The notes under the pieces: model-generated
What the model saw: only the letters and a program-made list of their open reading frames with translations
Database searches by the model: none
Told to the model about the DNA's origin: nothing
NCBI GenBank assembly: GCA_946480605.1
Contig: CAMLKW010000042.1
Span: 1 to 23,827, forward strand
Length of the DNA stretch: 23,827 nt
Origin: an uncultured Roseateles sp.
GTDB taxonomy: Bacteria > Pseudomonadota > Gammaproteobacteria > Burkholderiales > Burkholderiaceae
Direction of reading: 5' to 3'
Position numbers and translations under genes: made by a program
Shown: piece after piece, positions 15,288 through 23,827 of the stretch
How the letters are laid out: the number at the start of each line of letters is the position of its first letter
Numbering within the stretch: the stretch's first letter is position 1

Positions 15288-16433
15288 ATGAATCCCTATC
15301 CGCATTACGCGCAGATGCGCGCGACGAACCCCGTGCACTTCAACGCCGAGCTGGGCGTGTGGGAGGTCTACGGCTACCACGACATCCAGACCGTGCTGGG
15401 CGACGCCAAGACCTTCTCGTCGGACCTGTCGGACGGCAAGATGATGGTCTTCATGGACCCGCCGCGGCACACGCAGTACCGCCGGCTGGTGGCGCGGGCC
15501 TTCACGTCCAAGGTCATCGCCGACCTGGAGCCCGGCGTGCAGGCCATCACCGACGAGCTGCTGGACCGCGTCGAGGCGGACGGCCGCATGGACCTGATCA
15601 GCGACCTGGCCTTCGCGCTGCCGGTCACCGTCATCGCCGAGCTGCTGGGCCTGCCGGTGGCGGACCGCGACAAGTTCAAGCAGTGGTCCATTCCCGCCAT
15701 CCGCGCGGCCGAGATGGAGCTGATGGGCCAGGTGCCGGCGCCCGAGCTGGTGCAGGCCGTCGACGAGCTGGATGCCTACCTGGCCGACCTCATCGCCGCG
15801 CGCCGCGACAGCCCCCGGCAGGACCTGGTCAGCGGCCTGCTGGCGGCCGAGGTGGAGGGCGAGAAGCTGACGCTGCAGGAGGTGGCCAGCACCTGCCGGC
15901 TGCTGCTGATCGCCGGCTTCGAGACCACCACCAACCTGATCGGCAACACGCTGCAGCTGCTGCTGGCGCACCCCGAGGCGCTGGCCCGGCTGGTGGCCGA
16001 CCCCGCGCTGCTGCCGGCGGCGATCGAGGAGGCGCTGCGCTTCAACACGCCCTTCATGTTCTTCGCCCGCCGTGCCACCCGCGACGTCGTGCTGGGCGGC
16101 CAGCTCATCCGGGCCGGCCAGCAGGTGATGACCTTCAACGCGTCGGGCAACCGCGACGAGGCCGCCTTCCCGCACGCCGACCGCTTCGACATCGGCCGCA
16201 CGGCCAACCGCCACCTGAGCTTCGGTCATGGCATCCACTACTGCCTGGGCGCCGGCCTGGGTCGGCTGGAGGCGCGCGTGGCCATCGCCACGCTGCTGCG
16301 CCGCTTCGGCGCCCTGCGCCCGGACGAGCGCCGGCCCGCCGAGCCGCTGCAGTCCTTCGTGCTGTTCGGCTTCAGCAGCCTGCCGGTGCGCTTCGAGGCC
16401 TCAGAGGCGGTAAGCGGCCTGCACGTAGAGTGA
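15288..16433 (+). CDS. Cytochrome P450
   Basis: This is a soluble bacterial class I-type P450 of 381 residues that needs external ferredoxin electrons. The I-helix oxygen motif is AGFETTT (209-215), the ExxR motif is E248-A-L-R251, and the heme loop is SFGHGIHYCLGAG with the ligand C319. The C-helix region MDPPRHTQYRRLV (56-68) is typical. The N-terminus starts at NPYPHYAQMR, about 10-15 residues later than usual. No Shine-Dalgarno is visible before the ATG. The upstream citrate-synthase-like gene ends in the same frame, only one TGA and three codons away. It would hydroxylate or otherwise oxidise the operon's product or substrate. Its 3' end overlaps the convergent receptor gene by 33 nt. 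Confidence 0.93.
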   Translation: MNPYPHYAQMRATNPVHFNAELGVWEVYGYHDIQTVLGDAKTFSSDLSDGKMMVFMDPPRHTQYRRLVARAFTSKVIADLEPGVQAITDELLDRVEADGRMDLISDLAFALPVTVIAELLGLPVADRDKFKQWSIPAIRAAEMELMGQVPAPELVQAVDELDAYLADLIAARRDSPRQDLVSGLLAAEVEGEKLTLQEVASTCRLLLIAGFETTTNLIGNTLQLLLAHPEALARLVADPALLPAAIEEALRFNTPFMFFARRATRDVVLGGQLIRAGQQVMTFNASGNRDEAAFPHADRFDIGRTANRHLSFGHGIHYCLGAGLGRLEARVAIATLLRRFGALRPDERRPAEPLQSFVLFGFSSLPVRFEASEAVSGLHVE

Positions 16434-18512
16434 GCGCCGCGCCAGCGGGATGTCCTGCGGCAGGCCCAGGCCCGGCGCCATGCTGGGCTCGCGGGCGTCG
16501 GCGTTGAACAGGTTGCGCAGCGACACCGCGAAGTCCCAGTTGCCGCGGTCCTGGCCGGTGCGCAGCGTCAGGTCGGCGGTGCTGTAGTCGGCGATGGGCG
16601 CGCGCGCGTCGCCGGCGGCGCGCCGGCGGTCGGCCACGTGGTTGAGCTGGCCGCTCAGCAGCCAGCCGTTCGCGACGCTCCAGTCGGCGCGGACGTTGAG
16701 CTTGCGGCGCGGCGCATAGCCCGCGTCCGTGCCGGTCGTGTCCTCGATGGCGCGCTGCAGCCCGAGGTTGCCGCTCAGCCGCAGCTGGCGCGACACGTCC
16801 CACTGCGCCTCCAGCTCCAGGCCGGTGCCGTGCTGCGCGCCGATGTTGTTGAACTGGGCCGTGCCGCCGCCGGTGTCGGTGGTGCGGATGATGTCCTTCA
16901 TGTCGTAGCGGAACAGGCTCAGGTTGAGCTGCAGGTCCGCCCGCGCCTGCCACGAGAACGCCGTCTCCAGCGTGCTGATCTTCTCGGGCTGGAGCGCGGC
17001 GTTGCCGCGGATGACCGGGTTGTTGATGCTGTACTGCTCGGTGAAGGCCGGCGCGCGGAAGGCGCGGCCGTACAGCAGCTTGACGGTCAGGTCCAGGTGG
17101 GCGTCCCACACCAGCGCCGCGCGCGGGTTGGTCGTGCTGCCGAAGTCGGAATAGCGGTCGTGGCGCACGCCGGCCGTCAGCGTCCAGTCCTTGGCCAGGC
17201 TCCATTCGTCCTGCGCGTACACATAGCTGACCGTGCGCCGGTGCGGCTCGACGAAGGACTCCGAGGCCGGGAAGGTCTCCAGCTGGCCGCTGGGCAACGG
17301 CACGGGCACGCCGGTGGCGGGGCCGCTGGCGATGATGGTGAAGTTCTTCAGCTCCCGCGTGCGGTACATGTCGAGGTCGTCATGCCCGGCGCCCACGCGC
17401 AGGCTGTGGCCCTGGATGCCGCCGTAGGAGGCCACGGCCGCCAGCCGCAGCTGCCGCTCCCAGGTGCTGGGCGCGCCCAGCATGCCCTTGGGGAAGGAGC
17501 CTCCGAAGGCGCCCGGCGGGAACAGCTGCAGCGGCACGTTGAAGGTCTGCTGGTAGTGCAGCCAGCTGGCCGTCAGCGTGCCGCGCCAGTCGCCGCCGAG
17601 GGCGATGTCGGTCCAGGACAGGTCCGAGGTGATGCGCTGAATGCGGTAGCGTCCGACCGGGTCCAGCGCGCCGGCGACGCCGGCACCGGTCTGCAGGTCG
17701 TCGCGCAGCTTGTAGCTGCCGCGCAGGCGCAGCTGGCCGCGGCTCAGGTCGGCGTTGGCGTCCACGGCCTTGAAGCCGACGTTCATGGGGCCGGGGGCCA
17801 GGCTGGCCCGGGTGCCGAACAGGCCGTCCAGCAGGGTCTGCTGGTCGGCGGCGACGGTCTCGCGCTGGCCGTCCGTGCTGCCCACGCGCAGGTAGGCGGC
17901 CAGGTCGTAGCCGGCCAGCCGGCCGCCGTACTGCAGCCAGCCGTCGCGGCTCTTGAACGAGCCCACGCGCAGGCCCAGCTCCGTGCCGCCGATGTCGGCC
18001 GCCGTCTTGGTGATGACGTTGATGACGCCCGAGAACGCGTCGGCGCCGTACAGCGCCGAACCCGGCCCGCGGATGATCTCGATGCGGGCGATGTTCTGCA
18101 CCGGCATGTCGCCCCAGCCCAGGCCGCGGTTGCCGACGAAGAGGGTGGTCAGCGGCACGCCGTTGAGCAGCATCAGCGTCTGCGCGTTGAATTCGCTGTG
18201 GATGCCGCGGATCAGGTACAGCGGCGCGAAGGTGTTGCCGCTGCGGCCGACGTGGATGCCGGGCACGCTCTCCAGCACCTCGTCGATGCCGGTGGCGCCC
18301 ATCGCGGCGATGTCCTGGGCCGTGATGACCGTGGCCACGGCCGGCGCCCGCCGCAGCGCCTGCGGCGCGCCGGTCGCGATGCTGATGGTGGTCTTGTCGC
18401 CATAGACCTGCGCCAGCTCTTCTTCTTCGCTGGGCGCCTGCGCAAGCGCGAGCGGCTGGCCGGCCGTCGTGCAGACGGCACCCAGAAGCACCAGACGAAG
18501 TAAAGGTCTCAT
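16401..18512 (-). CDS. TonB-dependent outer-membrane receptor
   Basis: The 703-residue protein has a signal peptide (about 1-25) and a plug domain at about 45-165. Plug features include VATVITAQDIAAMGATGIDEVL, VPGIHVGRSG, LMLLNGVPL and IEIIRGPGSALYGADAFSGVINVITK. A 22-strand-type barrel follows. The C-terminal strand ends in AAYRL, hydrophobic as required though not Phe. The plug is of the CirA/BtuB/FecA-like general type. I cannot say whether the ligand is a siderophore, cobalamin or another compound. The divergent gene encodes a periplasmic binding protein and the next a kinase, which suggests ligand uptake coupled to sensing. No extended FecA-like N-terminal signalling domain is seen. A GGAG lies 11 nt upstream of the ATG. 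Confidence 0.93.
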   Translation of the reverse strand: MRPLLRLVLLGAVCTTAGQPLALAQAPSEEEELAQVYGDKTTISIATGAPQALRRAPAVATVITAQDIAAMGATGIDEVLESVPGIHVGRSGNTFAPLYLIRGIHSEFNAQTLMLLNGVPLTTLFVGNRGLGWGDMPVQNIARIEIIRGPGSALYGADAFSGVINVITKTAADIGGTELGLRVGSFKSRDGWLQYGGRLAGYDLAAYLRVGSTDGQRETVAADQQTLLDGLFGTRASLAPGPMNVGFKAVDANADLSRGQLRLRGSYKLRDDLQTGAGVAGALDPVGRYRIQRITSDLSWTDIALGGDWRGTLTASWLHYQQTFNVPLQLFPPGAFGGSFPKGMLGAPSTWERQLRLAAVASYGGIQGHSLRVGAGHDDLDMYRTRELKNFTIIASGPATGVPVPLPSGQLETFPASESFVEPHRRTVSYVYAQDEWSLAKDWTLTAGVRHDRYSDFGSTTNPRAALVWDAHLDLTVKLLYGRAFRAPAFTEQYSINNPVIRGNAALQPEKISTLETAFSWQARADLQLNLSLFRYDMKDIIRTTDTGGGTAQFNNIGAQHGTGLELEAQWDVSRQLRLSGNLGLQRAIEDTTGTDAGYAPRRKLNVRADWSVANGWLLSGQLNHVADRRRAAGDARAPIADYSTADLTLRTGQDRGNWDFAVSLRNLFNADAREPSMAPGLGLPQDIPLARRSLYVQAAYRL

Positions 18513-18877
18513 GGCCAGCTTCTCCGAGGTGGGCGGTGACGGGCGCGTATTGTGCGGGCGCTACAGGGTGGGCCGCAGACTTGCAAGGGGGATTGCGTCG
18601 CGATCGTGAACTCCGCCCGCGAGGCTGGCTTGCCGGGAGCCGTCCGTGCACTGCGCCACGTGGTGGTCGTCGCTACCACACCACATCGTCCCCGGCAGCC
18701 CGTGGCTGGTGCCGGGTCTTGCCAGGGCCGAGGCGTGGAGCCTTCGCCGTTCGGGCAAGCATGCTTGCGGTGCCGCGTGGCGCCACCGCCGGCCCCGGGC
18801 GAGCGCCTGCCGCTCCCGCTAGGGGGCGGCCAGGTGCCGGCCAATTATCACGATCGGGTCCGGCCCCTTTGCTCATA
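18513..18877. other. 365-bp divergent intergenic region rich in inverted repeats
   Basis: It lies between the receptor gene (minus) and the binding-protein gene (plus), and no supported coding sequence is seen. It holds GTGGTGGT / ACCACACCAC (18660-18667 / 18675-18684, one bulge) and CCCGGCA / TGCCGGG (18691-18697 / 18710-18716, with an AGCC-CGT-GGCT inner stem). It also holds the perfect 14-bp palindrome GCAAGCATGCTTGC (18755-18768). Minus-strand GATAAT (18850-18845) and plus-strand CATAAT (18874-18879) are possible -10 elements without good -35 partners. If the minus-strand one is used, the receptor mRNA would have a structured leader of about 320 nt. Confidence 0.55.
18755..18768. promoter_or_regulatory. 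Perfect 14-bp palindrome, candidate operator
   Basis: GCAAGCATGCTTGC reads the same on both strands and lies in the middle of the divergent region between the receptor and binding-protein genes. A dimeric regulator bound here could control both directions. No known operator consensus was recognised. Confidence 0.35.
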
Positions 18878-19891
18878 ATGCCGCCCACCCGTTCAAGCCC
18901 CGTCTTGCAGCAGCGCAACTTGACTGATCTCGGCAGCTTCGCCCCAGCCACCCGCCGCACTCTGCTGCAGCAGGTCGTCGGCGGTGCCATGGCGCTGGCC
19001 GGGGGCGCGGCTACGGCGGCGGAGGGGCGCGTGCTGGCGGTCGTCTACCCGGAGCTGGCCGATCCCTTCCGCCAGGTCTTCGCCAGCATCATCGACGGCA
19101 TCGAGGACCGCCTGGGCGCCAAGGTGGCCAGCTTTGCGGTGGCGAATGCGTCCAACCCCGCGCAGGTGGCCGACAGCATCCGCAGGCGCGAGGTGCAGGT
19201 GCTCATCGGCCTGGGGCGCGGCGGCATGCGCATCGCGGCGGCCCTGGCCGGCGAGATGGCCGTGCTGGTGGGCTGCGTGGTCTCGGTGCAGGAGAGCGAG
19301 GCACGCAGCTTCCCGGTCCACACGCTGGCGCCCGATCCGGCCCTGCTGCTGGCGCGGCTCAAGCGGCTGCGCCCCGCGACCCGGCGCGTGCACCTGGTCT
19401 ATGACCCGCGGCTGAATGCCTGGCTGGTGCGGCTGGCGCGTGAGGCGGCGCGCGCCGAGGGGCTGGAGCTGCTGGCCCAGGAGGCTGCCGACCAGGCTGG
19501 CGCACTGCGCATCTACACCCAGCTGCTGGCCGGCGCCGACCCGGCTCGCGACGCGCTGTGGCTGCCGCAGGACCCCACCACGGTGGACGACAACGCCGTG
19601 CTGCCGCTGGTGCTGCGCGAGGGCTGGAACCGCAACATCGCCGTGTTCTCCAGCCACCTCGCACATGTGCGCCGCGGCGCGCTGTTCTCGTTCTACCCCG
19701 ACAACCTCGAGCTCGGGCGCTCGCTGGCCAGTTCGGCGCAGCGCCTGGCGCAGGCGCCCAAGGCCGCCGTGCCCGGGGTTGTGCCGTTGCGCCAGGCCCT
19801 GGCCGCCATCAACATCCGCACCGCCGCGCATCTGGGCATAGACGCGGCGGCGGTGCAGTCCGGATTCGATCTGGTCTATCCGTCCAACTGA
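18878..19891 (+). CDS. ABC transporter substrate-binding protein (PF04392-like)
   Basis: The 337-residue protein has an N-terminal export signal with a twin-arginine-like TRRTLLQ (about 25-31), a hydrophobic run (VVGGAMALAGG) and a cleavage-like AATAAEG. Tat or Sec export to the periplasm is likely. The mature part has the periplasmic-binding fold of the ABC_sub_bind family: VLAVVYPELADPFRQVF, VQVLIGLGRGGMRIAAAL and AVFSSHLAHVRRGALFSFYPDN. No ABC permease or ATPase lies near, so it may present ligand to the kinase encoded next. The start is uncertain: CATAAT overlaps the ATG, and an in-frame TTG at 18920 would give a shorter signal region. Confidence 0.8.
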   Translation: MPPTRSSPVLQQRNLTDLGSFAPATRRTLLQQVVGGAMALAGGAATAAEGRVLAVVYPELADPFRQVFASIIDGIEDRLGAKVASFAVANASNPAQVADSIRRREVQVLIGLGRGGMRIAAALAGEMAVLVGCVVSVQESEARSFPVHTLAPDPALLLARLKRLRPATRRVHLVYDPRLNAWLVRLAREAARAEGLELLAQEAADQAGALRIYTQLLAGADPARDALWLPQDPTTVDDNAVLPLVLREGWNRNIAVFSSHLAHVRRGALFSFYPDNLELGRSLASSAQRLAQAPKAAVPGVVPLRQALAAINIRTAAHLGIDAAAVQSGFDLVYPSN

Positions 19892-19899
19892 GGCCTGAT

Positions 19900-21555
19900 T
19901 TGTCTGCATCCCCACCCATCGACAGCCAGCCGCCGCTGCTCCCGCGCGACGAGCCGGCGCCGCCGCCCGTGGCGTCCAACGACAGGCCCTGGCCGTTGAA
20001 CGTCTACCTGCGCTGGCTGCGCCAGACCTCGTTCCGCCGCCACCTCAGCGTGGCCGTCACGCTGGGCGCGCTGTGCCTGGCGCTGCTGATGGCCGCCGTC
20101 AATGCCTGGCAGGGCGGCCTGGTGCTGCGCGCGACGCTGATGGAGCAGGGCGGTCGCGTCGCCGCCAACCTGGCGTCCAACAGCGCGCTGGCCCTGATCT
20201 ACGCCGCCGCCGACAATGCCGAGGAGGCCGTGCGTGCTTCGCTGGCCTTCCCGGACGTGACCGGCATCGAGATCCGCGACACGCGCGGTCGCATGCTGTT
20301 GGCGCTGGGCGCCGGCGCCAACAAGCTGCCGGCCGCGGCCGAGCCCGGCCGCGCCGCCAGCGAGCCCTGGCTGGACCAGGAGAACGACGACAGCTGGGCC
20401 TTTGCCGCGCCGGTCTGGACCCGCCCCGAGGCCTCGCCCTTCGACGTCGAGCTGCGCCCGCCGCAGCTGCTGGGCCATGTGCGCGTCATCCAGAGCAAGG
20501 AGACGCTGCGGCGCACGCAGACCACGCTGTTCCTGTCCAACTTCGGCGTGGCGCTGCTGCTGGCGACGCTGTTCCTGTTCGCCGTGCGCTTCCTGGCGCT
20601 GCGCCTGACGCGACCGCTGGCCGCGCTGGCCACCGCGATGGAGCAGGTGGAGCGCGGCGACAGCGATGTGCGGGCACCGGCCGGCGGCCCGCGCGACATC
20701 GCCGCGATGGCCCACACCTTCAACCGCATGATCGGTTCGCTGCAGGAGCGCGAGACCGAGCTGGGCGCGCACCGCGACCACCTGGAGGAGCTGGTGCGCG
20801 ACCGCACGCTGGAGCTCAGCGACGCGAAGGAGCGCGCCGAGATCGCCAGCCGCGCCAAGAGCCAGTTCCTGGCGCGCATGAGCCACGAGCTGCGCACGCC
20901 GCTGAACGCGGTGATGGGCTACGCGCAGATCCTGAAGATGGACGAGGGCCTCAGCCCCAAGCAGCGCAGCGGGCTGGACATCATCCACAGCAGCGGCCAG
21001 CACCTGCTGACGCTGATCGTGGACATCCTGGACCTGTCGCGCATCGAGGCCGGCAAGGCCGAACTGCGTATTGCGCCGGTGGATCTGGTCACGCGGCTGC
21101 ACGCGGTGGCGGACATCGTTCGCGTGATGGCGCAGGACAAGCAGATCACGCTGGATCTGCAGCTCGACGAGGGCCTGCCCGCGACCGTGCTGGCCGATGA
21201 GAAGCGGCTGAGCCAGATCCTGCTGAATCTGCTCGGCAACGCAGTCAAGTTCACCCATGTGGGTGGCGTCACGCTGAAGGCGCGCGCGCTGCCGGCGGCC
21301 GGCGTGCCGGCCGGCATGACGCTGCTGCGTTTCGAGGTGCTGGACTCCGGCGTGGGCATCGCGGAGGACCAGGCCGAGCGCCTGTTCGAGCCCTTCGAGC
21401 AGGCCGGCAGCGCGGAGCAGCGCATCGGCGGCACGGGCCTGGGCCTGGCCATCAGCCGCCAACTGGTGCGCATGATGGGCGGCGAGATCGGCCTGGAGAG
21501 CCGGCTGGGGCAGGGCAGCTGCTTCTGGTTCGAGGTCAGCGTGCCCCTGGGCTGA
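19900..21555 (+). CDS. Membrane sensor histidine kinase (HAMP, HisKA, HATPase)
   Basis: The 551-residue kinase has a first membrane helix at about 48-68 and a periplasmic sensor at about 69-208 (PAS-like or CHASE8-like in appearance). A second helix at about 216-234 is followed by HAMP to about 290 and a coiled segment. The dimerisation domain has H329 in FLARMSHELRTPLN. The ATPase has the N box (NLLGNAVKF, N447), G1 DSGVGI (482-487), F box FEPFEQ and G2 GGTGLGLA. There is no receiver domain and no response regulator gene adjacent. The start is TTG with GAGG (19890-19893) 6 nt upstream. It follows the binding-protein gene by 8 nt, so the two are co-transcribed. Its input is probably that protein's ligand. 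Confidence 0.93.
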   Translation: MSASPPIDSQPPLLPRDEPAPPPVASNDRPWPLNVYLRWLRQTSFRRHLSVAVTLGALCLALLMAAVNAWQGGLVLRATLMEQGGRVAANLASNSALALIYAAADNAEEAVRASLAFPDVTGIEIRDTRGRMLLALGAGANKLPAAAEPGRAASEPWLDQENDDSWAFAAPVWTRPEASPFDVELRPPQLLGHVRVIQSKETLRRTQTTLFLSNFGVALLLATLFLFAVRFLALRLTRPLAALATAMEQVERGDSDVRAPAGGPRDIAAMAHTFNRMIGSLQERETELGAHRDHLEELVRDRTLELSDAKERAEIASRAKSQFLARMSHELRTPLNAVMGYAQILKMDEGLSPKQRSGLDIIHSSGQHLLTLIVDILDLSRIEAGKAELRIAPVDLVTRLHAVADIVRVMAQDKQITLDLQLDEGLPATVLADEKRLSQILLNLLGNAVKFTHVGGVTLKARALPAAGVPAGMTLLRFEVLDSGVGIAEDQAERLFEPFEQAGSAEQRIGGTGLGLAISRQLVRMMGGEIGLESRLGQGSCFWFEVSVPLG

Positions 21556-21584
21556 GGCCCACCCGGTCAGCGGCGGATGCGCCC

Positions 21585-23827
<2,243 letters not shown>

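Noticed and set aside
16638..18503. 621-codon plus-strand open frame opposite the receptor gene
   Set aside because: Antisense shadow with biased Ala/Gly/Val/Arg composition. The receptor motifs are on the minus strand.
18513..18877. Possible cobalamin riboswitch upstream of the TonB receptor
   Set aside because: The context is right, and the minus strand has a GGGCTGCC run and an AAGTCTGCGG run. However, the conserved B12-box order (GGGAA, GGTG, CCCCGCAACTG, AGGAGACC) is not there.
18874..18879. CATAAT as the -10 of the binding-protein gene
   Set aside because: It overlaps the chosen ATG and has no -35 partner at 16-18 nt. It is kept only as a reason for doubt about the start.

Overview
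The window is about 70% GC with compact genes in GC-rich codons, ATGA stop/start overlaps, a sigma-54-type promoter and Burkholderiales-like gene content. I infer a betaproteobacterium, probably of the Rubrivivax/Leptothrix/Roseateles-type Burkholderiales. This rests on overall character, not on a marker gene. I saw no rRNA, tRNA, CRISPR array, transposase or prophage gene.

Layout. (1) 1-3112: an ammonium transporter behind a sigma-54-like promoter, a terminator hairpin, riboflavin synthase and a CorA-family metal transporter. (2) 3241-6607: a membrane-anchored Pro/Ala-rich protein, a small DUF3820 protein, then an ABC ATPase/permease pair. (3) 6643-8178: an ECF41-group sigma factor with a fused SnoaL-like domain, followed by an AhpD/carboxymuconolactone-decarboxylase-like protein. 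Each gene has the same promoter signature with an identical 16-nt spacer. (4) 8270-11335: a secreted double aspartyl-protease/TPR protein, convergent with a three-gene operon (AraC-type regulator, VOC protein, DUF1801 protein). (5) 11336-11848: a 513-bp stretch with no convincing gene. (6) 11849-16433: a tight operon of a thiamine-diphosphate enzyme, two tandem citrate-synthase-fold proteins and a cytochrome P450. (7) 16401-21555: a TonB-dependent receptor on the minus strand, a 365-bp divergent intergenic region rich in inverted repeats, then a lone periplasmic ABC-type binding protein and a membrane histidine kinase. (8) 21585-23827: aconitase, minus strand, cut by the window end.

The most unusual part is region 6. 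By eye alignment, both citrate-synthase-like proteins lack the His/His/Asp catalytic residues of the family, yet they sit in an ATGA-coupled operon with an apparently intact ThDP enzyme and a P450 with intact heme and I-helix motifs. This may be an undescribed acyl or 2-keto acid modification pathway, but no substrate can be read from sequence. The binding protein, kinase and receptor of region 7 look like a sensing and uptake module: no ABC permease, ATPase or response regulator lies beside them in this window.
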